64,000 nt of DNA from Rachicladosporium sp. CCFEE 5018 (lineage: Eukaryota > Ascomycota > Dothideomycetes > Cladosporiales > Cladosporiaceae): the NCBI GenBank assembly GCA_002077045.2, contig KZ111148.1, forward strand, positions 470,757 through 534,756, in the 5' to 3' direction. The first letter of the stretch is position 1; each line of letters opens with the position of its first letter. Both the position numbers and the translations under genes were made by a program. Positions 50,968-63,454 of this stretch are shown in pieces. A model generated the notes under the pieces. The model ran no database searches, was not told the origin of the DNA, and was given only the letters and a program-made list of their open reading frames with translations.

Positions 50968-51842
50968 TGCTCGGGATTATTGAGCGCATTGAGGTTTCGA
51001 TCAATTGAGTGCGCTGCAGCATGTCGCTGACAAGATCTGATAGTGTCGCTGCCTTCCGAACGACGTTGGAAGAAGCCTTGCGGATCGCGTGAAGTCAAAG
51101 CGAAATTTGAGTCAGCTTAAACAAGATCCGAGATCTTCGCAGGCCCTGCCATCTGCCGTGAGTGGCCGAGCACTCAACAGGCTTTCAGAGTGCAGCATCG
51201 AGCACGCATTAGCTCGTCACTAGCGACGCTCTCTCCCGGCCCGAGCTCGCCCTAAGCCGCCAAATACAAGCGGCGTGACGCCAAGCCGTCGACGAGTCGC
51301 GCGCACTACCTATAGCTGACAGCGATCGATCTCGTCCTTGGGTTCGACGAATACCAACCAGGCGCCTGATCAGATCGATGGTTGTAAAGTTTCATCGACA
51401 GATCACCGACTCGCAAGACGACGGGAACGTTGAAGAGCCGATCTACATCGATTCCGCGTTGACGATGGAGCCAGGTAAGCGAGAGCACTGTGCCGCAATT
51501 TATGCACGGCCAATCCCCCACCTCCACGCATAGTGGACTTCCCCATTCGATCCTTCGATGGACAAGAGGCGGCGGTTCGCATCACTCTGCATCGTTGCAG
51601 GGTCTTTATGCGGGTAACGGTCCTTCTTTTGCAATGAGCTGTCCAATTGTACGACTCTACCGACTTTGAGTGAGTTGAACGCATGGTGTGACGTTGGGCA
51701 GCTGATCTCTGTGCTGCATCGACATGCATTGTGAGAACAATTCGACCACGTCGATGCAGATTGCCATTGGATCGACAACGAAGTCTTCGGTAGATGTTCA
51801 CTGACGACGAAAGCAGCAGGTCTACTCCAAAATGGAATTCCG
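50968..51842. promoter_or_regulatory. Divergent upstream region of KRE9 and vib-1
   Basis: About 875 bp with no coding frame that I can support. It presumably holds the KRE9 promoter (unless that fell in the gap) and the vib-1 promoter and leader. Confidence 0.45.
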
Positions 51843-51846
51843 ATGA
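51832..51846 (+). promoter_or_regulatory. Four-codon upstream ORF overlapping the vib-1 start
   Basis: ATG GAA TTC CGA TGA; its stop overlaps the main ATG at 51843 in the form ATGA. Such overlap is known to allow termination-reinitiation. Whether it is in the transcript depends on the true transcription start. Confidence 0.5.
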
Positions 51847-54457
51847 CATCCGAATATGGTCTCACGCCCGAGCAAGATTGCATCGATCACTACGGTGGAC
51901 ATGCGCATCACCCATCATACAGCAGTAATGCGACGAATGAGCCCCTTCGACGGGACGGATCGATAGCCCACCAGCCGCTCAGCAGCTACTCTTACCCAGC
52001 CAATGGCAACGGAGCCGGTCCTCGATATCTTCCCGAGCGACATGATCCTCACAGGTACGTACTCCATCTCTATTAGTCAGGATATCCTTGCGCCTGAGCA
52101 AAGCCCCTCTCACCTCACTGCGCCCACAATTCGGCGAGCCGGCGCGTATGGCAGCTACCTCTACACACCCGAGTGCCGTAGGCCTTGCAGTTCGGACCCT
52201 CAGCGCTCGAGCAGCGCAGCCTTACATCCACTTCGAACGTACACCTCACAGGTTACACACAGCACCTACCCGCCCGGCAATGTCGTACACCTATCGCGAA
52301 GTTGGCAATGCACAGCTCCGTCTACGCGACGCGTGATCACACGCCGACTGTCGTCACGCGGCGACGGGACCAGCACTTTTTGATGCCGCAATTCGTAGTG
52401 GCTCGTACGCCCTGCTCTCGGGTTACGCACACTGCTGTTGATGCCTGGCTGGGATCGGCACTGCTGAGAGCTGGCATGCACGAATACAAAGCCCGTATGC
52501 TGACGTGCTGTGGAACATAGCTACCAAAATCACCCGGCTCTGACTGACTCAAGCTCGGCATCGATCTCAACTTCACCTTCATCAGCAGGGTCGGGACTGG
52601 CGTACAACGCTTACCCTCAGACGAACCATTACACAGGCATACACACCTATTCTGCGCCTGTGTCACTACCCCAGGCGTTCGCGTCACAACCATATGCTGG
52701 GTCTCGGTTACCATCCACGTACGTTGATACTGCTGTGCGACGTGGTAGCACACAAACTCTACTTGCTTGTCTCCGAAGACTGACATATGTGCAACAGCTT
52801 GGACGCCGCCGGCCAGATCCTCCTACCCCCACCTGTGCGATCTGATTACAACGTCACGGTGAACGGCGCAGACCGAGACGGATACGCCGTGTCAAACGCC
52901 TACGAAGTACGAAGCCTACTGTCGCCGCCTCTTTCTCAAGGCTGCCCAACGTATCTGGACGCCGGCGGCAGAAACGTCCTCTCAGCGACAGCAGGTCTGT
53001 CGTTGCAGCACGGTGCACAAGACCTGACTCATCATCAGCACCATCAGTATAGAGCATATCCAATGGCTGTGCAAAGTGGAGCGGGAGTACAGAGCTACCC
53101 TGCTTCCGATGAGCAGACCCAATGCGCCAAATTTCCCTTTCCGGAGCTGACATGTCTCGCTGACATGACATGTGAGGGTGAACCCATCACGCCGAACATC
53201 CATGCGAAGGTGGAGAAGGGTTTCTTCTTCGCACCTGATAAGAAATGGACATGCTATCGCAGGAACTACTTCTCTGTTATCTGCAGCTTCGACCTCCATC
53301 CGATGATCAACAATGGGAGATTGGAGATCAAGAGAAATGGCATCGCAGAGAGGGTGCAAGCAATGGGAATGAAGCTGACTGCAGCTGTCGATGGCTCAGC
53401 GGGCAAGAACATCGAGCTTGTACTTCACACACCGAAGCGAGATAATGGCCCGAAGCTCAAGATGGATGTCTTCAAAGTGGCTCCCTCGCCCGCTCCAGGC
53501 AGGACTGATCACACCGTCTCGCCGCATGGAATCTACACGGTGCCGATGCAGACATTTCACCCCACTGGCCAGACTCCTGGCCCTTACCTGCCGCTGCAGC
53601 ACACGCCTGAGGAGAATTCACCGACGCTTTCCGTTGCCACCTCCGCAATGGCTCCCCATTACGCATACGCCGGTGGAGCGCCTCATATGGCTCCGCCGGG
53701 CGCTACAACCTCATACACCTTCGAGCGAGTGCAGTTCAAGCAAGCTACGGCCAACAATGGCAAGCGGAGAGCGTCACAACAGTTCTTCCACCTTGTTGTT
53801 GAGCTCTTTGCTGACGTTCGAAAGGATGGCGCAGAGTCGCCAACATGGGTCAATGTCGCTAAGCGAGTTAGCGACAAGATCGTTGTGAGAGGTCGATCTC
53901 CCAGCCATTACTCGAACGAAGGCGTCAACGGTACTGCCGGTCGAGGCGGTACATCTGGTGGCGGCGGAAACTATGGCATGTCCTCCGCTGGTGGCTACAG
54001 CGCGAACGGTATGAATCAGGGCGGCTTCCGCAGTGCCGGTAGCCATGGCAGCAGCAGTAGCAATGGCTACAGCACTCGGAACTATACATTGCACCACTCG
54101 CCCGAACATCCCGACAGCCACTCGGGCAGCAGCGCATCTAGTATTGATGGCGGCCCTGTGGAGGCTGAGTATGGTGTCAATACCATCATGACCGATGCTG
54201 AGCGTATGGCTGTGCATGAGCATGAGGGATATCAGTACTACCCGAGTGCTATCTATGAGTCCGTAACTCAGCTCCCGCCGCTCGGCACGATTGAGCAGAG
54301 CTCGCGGACTTCGACCGAGCCGTACAAGTACGCCGTCAAGACTGAATATGCCGATGCGATACCAGGCGCACAGTACGCTGGCAGTGGACTTCGACGGTTT
54401 GAGGGAGTTTCCACGAGTCAAGGATACTTCCCAGATCTCCGTGCTGGCTATGCCTGA
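51843..54457 (+). CDS. vib-1: VIB-1/XprG-type Ndt80-fold transcription factor
   Basis: This family controls extracellular protease and cellulase expression, starvation responses and heterokaryon-incompatibility cell death in filamentous fungi. Exons 51843..52054, 52521..52718 and 52798..54457 join in phase to 689 aa. Intron 1 (466 bp, GTACGT, TGCTGAC near its end, ACATAG) links DPH to SYQNHPALTDSSSAS. Intron 2 (79 bp) links SRLPST to LDAAGQILLPPP. The Ndt80/PhoG DNA-binding domain reads CAKFPFPELTC, KVEKGFFFAPDKKWTCYRRN, YFSVICSF, ELVLHTPKRDNGPKL, YTFERVQFKQATANNGKRRA, SQQFFHLVVELFADVRKDG and KIVVRGRSPSHY. The tail is Ser/Gly-rich and ends with a YKYAVKTEYADAIPGA segment. A very small exon inside intron 1 cannot be ruled out. 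Confidence 0.92.
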
Positions 54458-56137
54458 ATCCTACCCTCGGCTGGCTTGTTTGTTCTCCTTCGGTAGTGCG
54501 CGCGGTGGGGGGCTTCCTGCTATGGCATCGCAGCATGTCAGCGTTATTCTACGGTCAGAAGCGACTGCGGCCTCGCATCTGCTGCGTTACATGACTCATG
54601 CCAATCCGCTACAGGTGCGCAGGTCGCACTCCATCAACAGCAATCTGGGCTGCTCCGCCACTATAGATACCCATGCGTTCGCACCACTATCCCTTTCGCA
54701 CGTTCGTGCACTCTTCACGATACTGCATACTCGCACAGACGAAGCACACAATTCACAACACACATATAGCACCCACGACTCTTACTCCTCTCATCGCAGA
54801 CTGGGAGGACGACTTGCATTCACGCCGCATCGACGACCATAACGATCACACCACCCCGGCACATTCCATCACACAGAAACGTGACATGGCACGACGTCAC
54901 CCCCTCACATATCATGACAGCATCTCTCACGATACAGCATTTCGGTTCACGTAGCACGGCGCACGGAGGGAGAGACGGAGGATCTAGAACGTACAGTGGG
55001 TCTTCGCGAGAGGACCTACGAAGACTGCAAAAGGCAGGCATGAAGATTGGGTCATGAGCCACGGCAGAGGAGACTCCTGGCGTTTGGAGAGGTTGTTTAC
55101 CGGTTTTGGGGTGGCCCCTGAGTCTAAGTATGATTCGGAAGAGGCCCCGGTTGTAGGTTCAGACTCGTATGCACAGTATATGCTCCCCACTTTGACGACT
55201 GTTTCTCTCGACGCTTGCCTCCGCCAGCCACTATCCTCCATCAAGATGATACCCACCACAGCATGACTGTGACCCCATTGGCAGTGATAGGCTTGACATG
55301 AGACCATCGACCAGGTCGGAGGTTCCAGTGACTAAGCTCAGACTCATCCTGGCATCGGTCCAAGTCGAGCCGAGAAGGTGCCGTTCTCTCCTACTCCTGG
55401 TCAATCCAGCTTCGAAGCTGCAGTATCTCGGCTACACCGCAGGTCGAAGGTCTCTTATGCCACTATCGACCGTACCGCGGGATGTCGACCGGGGTAGGAG
55501 ACCCTTTGATCCAAAGATTAGGATTGTGGTGCGCTCGGTAGTGGCACGAGGACCCTCCGGACTTCCGAGGTAGCGGAAAAGCGGTGTTTCACGTCGTGCT
55601 GTCCTCTAGTGTAAGCACGAGCAGTAGTTCACGTCGGCGCACTCGTCAGTGAGCTCGACGAGCCGCGTCAGTCTTGCAGCATATATGCCGAGACTCATGG
55701 ACTCCAGTGCAAACCCGCCATAGCGTTGCCAGCATTCGGCATCCCGGGAGTTCTCGTTGGTCGATCCCAGTGGCAGCTGTCGTGTTATGTCCTCGTCGCT
55801 CGATCCCTGCCCTGTTTCTTACGCTAGTACGGTGCAATACTCCAAATCATGCGGACATGATGCTAACCTAGGCACCAACCTCGGTCGTGCTGATATGATG
55901 CTAAAGGGTTTGGCTGTCCAGCAGGTAACAAACGCAAAATTACAGGTGCTCGATCGTATAATACAACGGAACAGCGATACAGTGTGGACAGGCAGCACAA
56001 TGCAAGTCGTAAAACCAACAGCAGCCAATGCAGATCAGAGGGATCAGCGAGGTGAACAATTCCGACTGATAGGGGCGACAACAAGTGTACCTCTCCCGTG
56101 CGTAGATCGCTCGGCAAGCCGGTCACAGTCCAAGGTA
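54458..56137. other. 1.7-kb intergenic region downstream of vib-1
   Basis: Between convergent transcripts (vib-1 and the minus-strand C2H2 gene). Contains no frame with recognisable features. I see no repeat structure. Confidence 0.4.
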
Positions 56138-57553
56138 TCAACCAGCTTCAAGCAACTCGCAGTGGATCTGCCTGGCAGTAGTCCGGCACCGAATGGTTTG
56201 AGTGGCTTCCAGGGCCGGGCGCTGGATTGCTCCAGACGTTTTGATCTGATCGTTTGACTTGAAGTGCATCGACTGCGTATGGCGTCGTAAGTCCTTTGGC
56301 CATCGGAATATCTTTGGGCAGAAACTGCAAGGCCGTAGTCCCGCTCGGTGCTTGTTCCGAGTATGTTTGTTAAGATCACACTGGCGATTGAAGATGTCGG
56401 TACAAGCTAAACACGGATAAGCTCCCAGCTTGCGCCTTCTCCTCATTATTGGGCCTGACAAGTTCCCACTATCAGGCGACCAGTCAGGTAACGACACCGC
56501 ACTGTCATGGGAAACCTCTGGTCCTCGGGCGCAGCCCCGCACGTGCGATGTTCAGTCGAGGGAGTCCATTGCGGTGTCCGGCTCGGGCAAGTCAAATGCA
56601 GAGCCAAAGTACGCTTCGCCATGGACGTTTGCCGCGTCAGACTCCAGAAATGCTGGCATACGCGGTGTCCAGCTTTGAGGCAATGTCTGACGCTGGGAGC
56701 GAGGATGCAGACATCCGGCATAGGCTGGCAAGGCATCAGGTAGCGGGGCTATGGGCATCTGACCAGCGCACCAGCATCCTCGGCATTGTCCATTTTTGGT
56801 CACGCGGTGCGCGAAACCCGAGTGCTGGGAGGCATAGTTGACTCCAAGTGGTTTGACTCCATGTGGTCCGGCTTCCAGCGTCTCCGATTCGGCATATCCA
56901 TCGAGAGTTGAGGTTATTGACAGCGACGACTGCTCAGTAGGAAAGCAGGTCACGTGGAGACTACTGCGACGGGACTACAATGGAAGCGCGTCGGAGCTGG
57001 AAAATGAGAATGAATACCGGATGTCAGGTTTGACGGAGCCAGCGTACTCGGACGATTCTGTAGAACCAGTAGGCGTAGAGTCCGAATGATGCGGCTCCTC
57101 GGGAGTCCGAGTCATCCAGATCAGAGGTGATATTGGCTGAGCAGCATCGTCATTGTTTACATTCAATGGCACAGGGACACCGGGCCATTCCTCGAGCCAG
57201 TCTTCATATTCGAACAGAGCTGTCGATTCAAGCATGTGAGGGTGGGTCCTACCGCTTCGCTCAGTCATCCCAGTGCTGGATGTATATCGCGATCCATTGT
57301 ACGCCACGTCTGGTGTGGCAGTGAAGGACGCATGCGAATCCCGGCGAGTGGAGTCCAATTCAAGCGCAACCTGTCCAGCCAGCGCCATGTTCCGGAAGAT
57401 CTGATGGTTGGAAGTACCTACCGGTCGGCCACGATCAGAGACAAGTTGGACAGCTCTAGGCGAGCCGCGGGGGACAAATTCCTCGAAAAGGCACATGCCG
57501 TGTTTGGTCTGACGTCTGGAACAGTTGTGACATGAGCGACGACACAGATCCAA
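56138..57553 (-). CDS. C2H2 zinc-finger protein, exon structure unresolved
   Basis: The 3' frame (56542-56138) encodes two fingers: CLACTDIFNRQCDLNKHTRN (then KH) and CSFCPKIFRWPKDLRRHTQS (then MH). A short tail ends QIHCELLEAG. Upstream on the same strand are two more open frames in other phases. One is 56953-56552, with a Pro/Ala-rich run and ending ATAMDSLD-like residues. The other is 57553-56975, acidic/Ser-rich, ending YSFSFSSSDALPL. These could be 5' exons, but I could not find donor and acceptor pairs that join them in phase. The gene may therefore be degenerate, or have an unseen start. It is a paralogue of the next C2H2 gene on the same strand. DNA binding is likely if it is expressed. 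Confidence 0.5.
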
Positions 57554-58750
57554 GGTGTAAGGGTAGCTATGAGGAATATCCTCAACACTGCACTGCCTGG
57601 CTCAGTACGTGCGAGTCACGATATCCGGGTTGCAGGCGATCCAGGTTGCTTACGTCCGAGATCACGGTCGTGGGCTTTGAGGCTTCCCAACAGTGGCTGT
57701 AGGATATCACATTTCCTTAGCGTTACACTAGGCCGGCACAGATATGGATCACCGTTGTGCGCCAACTAGAGTGCAGCAAGGTGACAAGGAGTTGGGCCAG
57801 CGGCCGCAGTGCCCCAAAGCGTCTGCGCAGGGCCTAAGCCGAAGTCAGCCGCCGTCTGTCCGCGTTTTATCATAAGCTCAGCAGCTGTGAAGACCTGCAC
57901 AGAGGATAAGTCTTTAATGATGGTGGTGGTTCATACCTTGAGTAACGTTCAGTCTCGCTGGGATGCACAGCTGCCTTCGTGTGCTGTCCAGTTACAAGGC
58001 TGAGAACTGAAGCAGGCCACCGTGGGAGCCACTATTGGATCGAAATTCTTCCGTTCCAGCGCAGAGTCGGTGATACGCGTAGGTGCCCAAGCCGAAAAAG
58101 CGTGCCAGTGAGAGAGATGGAGATGCTGAGAGACGAACAGAAAGAAAGTGGGAAGCTGTTCACCAACATAGCTTGGGAGTGAGATTGGGCGGGACACCCA
58201 CTGTCGGGCCACCCATTAACGAGGCAATCGAGCGACGCGGGTGATGGAAGATGAATGGCATTAATTTTTATGGGCGTTGTTGGCGGCGTGAAGTGATCTT
58301 AGTAGCTGGCCCGAAGCCACTTCCGGGCTGGTGACGTAATCTGACCATGCTGCTTTGTCCATTGGCCGTAGCCAATTGAGAGATTGGGCAGCAGCGGTCC
58401 TGAAGTTTGAGGAGCCTCATGCTGGCATGAGCCACACCGCGAGTGTCAAATCGCATCAACTACATTGGTGAGAGAGCACATACCTGACAACGAGTATCCT
58501 TCCACATTAAGTTGGCAGTGTGCTACCAGATCAGTCGCTGTTGCAATGCAACGGACCAGTCGTCAGAGCAGATTCCAACCCGGTAACAGGTTCGGCCGTT
58601 TGTAAAACGGAGGCACGCGCCACGAGGGTGTTAATACGAAGACATCGTTTACAGGAGTGCTCGACAGCTACATCCCTCTGCTCTATGTAAACATATGCCG
58701 TGTGCCGCACTTCGCAATTGACGGGAATGTCATCGCTCCCCTCCGTGGCC
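57554..58750. other. 1.2-kb spacer between two related C2H2 genes
   Basis: No supported gene. It separates two paralogous genes in the same orientation. Confidence 0.4.
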
Positions 58751-60191
58751 TTAGATCTCCTCGATGCTTGCCTTGTGCCCAGTCTTAGTTCCATACACTG
58801 CATAGCGTGCGTCGCTATTCCGCCCACGCTTCTTGAGTCGCAAACGCAGGACACCCACTTTCCGCATCCACCGAAACCCGTACAAAGCCGCCCAAGCTAC
58901 AATGGAAGACCTCCGGATCGAGCGACTGTGCTCTGGGAGTATGTGTTGGCCGATACACTGTGCCAAAGCGTCGACTGCAGCCAGTAAACCAGGTAAGTCT
59001 ACTGGTGCTGCGTGTGTAGGCACTGCTACCGCTGACTTGCGCATGTGGGTGGACAATTTGCTGAATGCGGAAGTCCACTCGCAAAAGTATCGTTGAGCCA
59101 TGTCGACGTCCTTCGTCTTATTGGAGGCATACGGCACAGGCGATATCCTGATGCCGGAATGATCACCAGATGACAGACCTTGAGCGCGCGCCAATTTAGC
59201 AAGTCCGCTCGAGATGTTTTGGGGAGGCGACGCGACGCTACCACTTTGATGCATCGAGTCTGTGTGAAGAGGTCTTTTTCCCAGTGGAAGACGTGGCCGC
59301 ACTGTTCACAGACATATTCTCCAGGAAGGTGCTTATTTTTTACGTGCTTTGTGAGGTCGCACTTTCGATTGAACAGCTTCATGCAAGTTTCACACAGAAA
59401 CGACTTGGATTCTCGTTTGCAGCGGCGCTTAGGGGGCCGCGGGCCGTCATCGGTTGCTAGAGCATAGGATCCATTGCCCATCATAATGACCTCATTCAGT
59501 GGTTCGACATGCGGCATCGATGCCATTGCTGTAGGACTAGTGGTGAAGGTTGGGTCGGAGAAGTCGAAGGCATTCGCAGCTGAAGGGTCCACTGGAATTG
59601 GCGACTGTGTTTGAGCGCCGTACGAAGGCTCATGTGGGATCGCCGAACGCTTCAGTTGGCTCGTGTGGCCGGTGAACGCGCGCGTACGTGCCGCCGGTCG
59701 AATATCGCCGAGACTTGGAAACCGAGATCGACCGTTGACAGTGGAACAGATAGTAGAACGTTGCGACGAACTGACTCCTTGACAATAGGGTACTGAGCGG
59801 GTAGTACAGCTTGTACTTCGATGCAATCAGGCTCCCAAAACATTTGCGGTTCCCCGAACTCATTTGACGCGCTGAGATAAAACTCCACCGGCTGGGTCGC
59901 TGCGACATTTGCCGAAGCCGAATCAGGCAGAGGTATGCTGTCGATCATCCACGCCAAGTTGACGTCGTAGGCATCAGGCACATTTGACACCGTTCCTGGA
60001 GCTGTGATTTCGAGCCCCAGAGCCTCGTCGACGTTCGATAGGTCAGCACCGTAAGGCTGAGTCCATAGTTCAAAAGTTTCCTGTAGAATCTTCGCGGCCT
60101 CGGATGTGAGGTCCATGGCTTTAGTCTCGCCCAGTGTCTTCGAGACGGAATGTCCGCTAGGTGACGGTGGGCAGCAAGGTATGGGATGCAC
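58751..60191 (-). pseudogene. C2H2 zinc-finger gene with a frameshift inside finger 2
   Basis: Finger 1 is intact: FLCETCMKLFNRKCDLTKHV (then KNKH). Finger 2 begins YVCEQCGHVFHWEKDL and then, in the same frame, loses both His ligands (FTQTRCIKV). In the neighbouring frame from about 59270 the expected His pair appears at once (HTDSMH), aligning with RRHTQSMH of the paralogue at 56 kb. That second frame stays open for about 170 more residues to 58751 (SVASPPQNISSGLAKLARAQ, then basic RLRLKKRGRNSD). So the ancestral gene probably used both frames. An upstream frame (60191-59652; ILQETFELWTQPYGADLSNV) is acidic and plausible as the N-terminus, but its join to the finger frame is also unresolved. 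It is either a pseudogene or has a sequencing error. Confidence 0.55.
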
Positions 60192-61660
60192 GTGATGAGT
60201 AGCCTTAGTCAGTATTCAGAGTAAGAGAAAACAAGCCCGTTACCTAAAGACTTGAGCGGAACTGGACAAATGATGCCTGATACTTCCGTGCGAGGTTCAT
60301 ATGATCGTCAGCTGTCCGCAAGGCTGACTGCGCAGCATTGTCTGCCTTGTCTGCCTCGCAGTAGTAATGGCGCCAACAGACATCCCGCCAGCATCTCGTT
60401 GCTGGCGGCCGGGGTGGCGGAGGCAGTGCAAAGCTCGGGCACAGTGACGCCGGGTGTTGCTCCCGACACGAGTGCTTCAGACAATTGCGATGCCATCGAA
60501 CGAACCATGTAGCTCGCATTGAACGATCTTGCAGCGTCGACGAGTCACGGTCGTGTCGGAAACTATGACGGTGGCGATGGAAAGTCGAGATGTGAAACAA
60601 TGAGTTCCAGCACCCACGTGCACACTCGGGTTTGCTTAGTCACGGCCAAACCACCACACCAACTCGAGCTACCTTAAGCCGCCTGTCGTCCTGAGTGCCG
60701 CCAACTAACGCAATGTTACTCCGTCATGTCGTTTCAACACAGTTGTGCAGCGAATGAAACGTCAATTCCGGAGAATCAAGCCAGCATAACCGGAAGCCAG
60801 CCATACAGAGAAACTTGTTATGGCTGGCGGCTTCCGTCTCGCCGCCATTGCACTCGAAGTGAAAGGATTGTATGGTGCTGGCGGCACTGGCGGTCTACAG
60901 TTTACGTGCATCTCTTTGCAGTCGCAGCATCGATATATCATCGCATCGATGGGCACGACTCTCATCATAGACAGTACGTTTCCATTCAGCGACACAATTG
61001 AGATCTCAAGCCATCGTGTAACGAGCGATCCTCGAAGCAATTTCATCCAGCAATGAGCGTCCATATACCTCTCTCCTAGCCCACAACGAATTCAAGGGTA
61101 CGCATTCCAGTTCTCTCATCGGCAAAATTAGATTAACGCGGTGCAGCTGGCGAGAAGCTTGTTAGCACAGCCAAGAAGGCAGCCGGACGATCGAATAGCT
61201 CGACGCAGACCAATTCCAATGCTAGAGGTGTAGCCTCGCGACTTACCCACACACAAGCTGAGCACTCAAAGAAGTCACAGCAGCCACGACGTAAGACGAC
61301 TAAAGCCGAGGAGGACGAATTGTTGCGCCACGTGGGCAGCTGGACGGAGGATCGAAGCCATGCTGGGCGCCGGTAGCGAGCGACGATGGAGACTTATCAT
61401 TGTGGAATCGAGAGCGTCGAATACGTGGATTCGCTCCAGATGATGCGCGGCGATCATCTTGGACGCTCAGTCGGGGACTGGCTAGTGGGAGGGCTGCGAT
61501 TGTATGTGAATGTGGCGAGATTCGAACTTACCTTTTCTCGTGGTCGCATGACTAGTAGCGAACATAGATACACAAGAGAATATGGGTCCACACCCACTAA
61601 GAGTACACAGCCTGAGACCGTGCACATCGTCTCAGCGTTTTGCGTCTGACAAAGTGAACT
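60192..61660. other. 1.5-kb intergenic region
   Basis: Between two minus-strand genes. Short frames near 60820-61060 lack any recognisable domain. Nothing else is seen. Confidence 0.4.
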
Positions 61661-63454
61661 TCAAGCACCCGCCTTCTGGATATGCTCAACAGCCTCCAGC
61701 ACTGCCATCTTTATTAGCTTCCCGTCCACCACGCTCTCACTGGCCAATACTTACAATACCCCACGAACACCTTCGGATTCTCCGTCGCGGGAAAATGGCC
61801 CAGACCCTTCATAGCCTGATGCTTGCCGCCTGGTATCTTGTCGCAAGTGGCTTGACTCATTGCTGGGGTATTGCTCCAGTCGTACTCGCCGGTCAACATG
61901 TAGACGGGACACTTCTTGGTGTCGATATTCTTCATGCGGTCGCGGCCGTCCCAGCCGCCGAAGTACATGCTGAGAGTTGTGTCAGTCACTGTTTCCCGAA
62001 CACAGGAGCAGGGATATAGTACTCGAGATCGCCATGGAAAATGCCATAGGCTTGAGCCGAGTATAAGTGCCACACTAGCTGACGATTGGCGAGAGGGGCG
62101 GTCGGAGACATCATCTGCATTCCTGTCAGCAAAGCTCATCGTCTTGCTCAACGGGAAGACTCACTCCGTAAATCCACTCCGGATTGAACAGCGATTGGTT
62201 CACATACGGGCTGCGATCATACCACTGCCTATCCATGGTCAAGTAGTCGCTTCCCTGCAGTGGGATCGTGCCAGAGCAGCCGACTTCTTCAGCTCGCACA
62301 GCGCAGGCAAGCGAGATTTGCCCTGCCATGGAAGCACCGCAGATGATGGGCTTGTTGAGACCGAGCTTCTTGACGAAAGCAGCAATGCAGCCGACGTATG
62401 CGTCTTCGGTGTTGGTGTGGTTGCCCGGGTGGTAGCCTTCATACTGGGAGATTGTTAGTGCAAGGTATGACCAGACGTATCGGGGCAGCCACATACCGGA
62501 AACGATCTGCCATGAGCTGGCAGATCGAAAGCCGTCATGCGCAGCTTCTCGCGGGCGCGTGGATCGTTCATGACACTGCAAGATCAGCTACTGTCTCCGC
62601 TGCTCGGTTTCAGGACGCATCACCCACCCATGATACTGCCTGCTGTCGCTCCCAGCAGTATGCAAGAACACGATATCTTGGCTGCCTTCACCAGACTGCT
62701 CATAGAAAATCTTGCACTTGCCCCACAGCGGCCCAGCATTGACATACGCGTACCGGCCAACAATGCAGTCTTCCTCAGGATCAGCCTGATCATCGACAGG
62801 CGTCTCGCCAGCGTAAGCGTCATGCAGTAGCTCGAGTACGCGGCGCCAGACGTGCGTCCAGTGGGCGAAAGCATCCTGCACACGTCAGATGATCACTTTT
62901 GTGGCCAGACGGAAAGGGCTCGTACCTGATCACCAGCCACGGAGATGCCCTCTTGCTTGATATTCATGCCAAACATCTGTTCATCCACACCGTCAGCTAA
63001 CGCCTCCTTTCTCATGCGATCGAGAAGCCGTCTTACGCCCCTATACATCACGTCAGCTCTCGAGTTCTCCAAAGTAGATACTCGCAACGCACCAGTAACT
63101 CTGATAAGGCGCCACAGGCGTCTGCTTGAAGAACTCCTGCCACTGCTCTGGCAATGCGCTCAGCGTGAACAGAGCCTTCCCAGCTTCTCCAGCCTTGATG
63201 TCAGCTTTGCCATTGGTCACAGTGACCAGGACAGCATTGTCACTTCCAGCTCCAATGATGCCGAACGTCGCCGGAGCGTCGATCGCGTTGCTGGTGGTGA
63301 AGGCTGAGAGCTGGCCGTCGTTCTCAGCAGCTTTGTTGGCCTTCGCCAATGCATCGCCCAGCTGGGTGGGCAAGTCAGCCCAAGGATGAGACGATGAAGT
63401 GCCGTTGGTATCCATTGCTGTGTCAGAGGTTTTCTGGCGCTTGGGACGGGGCAT
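61661..63454 (-). CDS. Alpha/beta-hydrolase with N-terminal extension (eight exons)
   Basis: Exons on the complement: 63454-63093, 63040-62926, 62875-62628, 62575-62497, 62443-62165, 62114-62023, 61969-61755 and 61701-61661. All seven introns are 50-53 bp and every join is in phase, giving 476 aa. The first 170 or so residues (MPRPKRQKTSD start, NGKADIKAGEAGKALFTLSA, WGVRRLLDRMRKEALADGV) precede the catalytic fold. The hydrolase core has IVFLHTAGSDSRQYHG, MTAFDLPAHGRSFP, a nucleophile elbow ICGASMAGQISL (Ser), MLTGEYDWSNTP (acid) and MKGLGHFPATENP (His). The tail is YLLEAVEHIQKAGA. The triad looks complete. The substrate is unknown, although C-C-bond hydrolases and esterases share this pattern. 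The basic first residues could be a nuclear or organelle signal; this is unproven. Confidence 0.9.
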
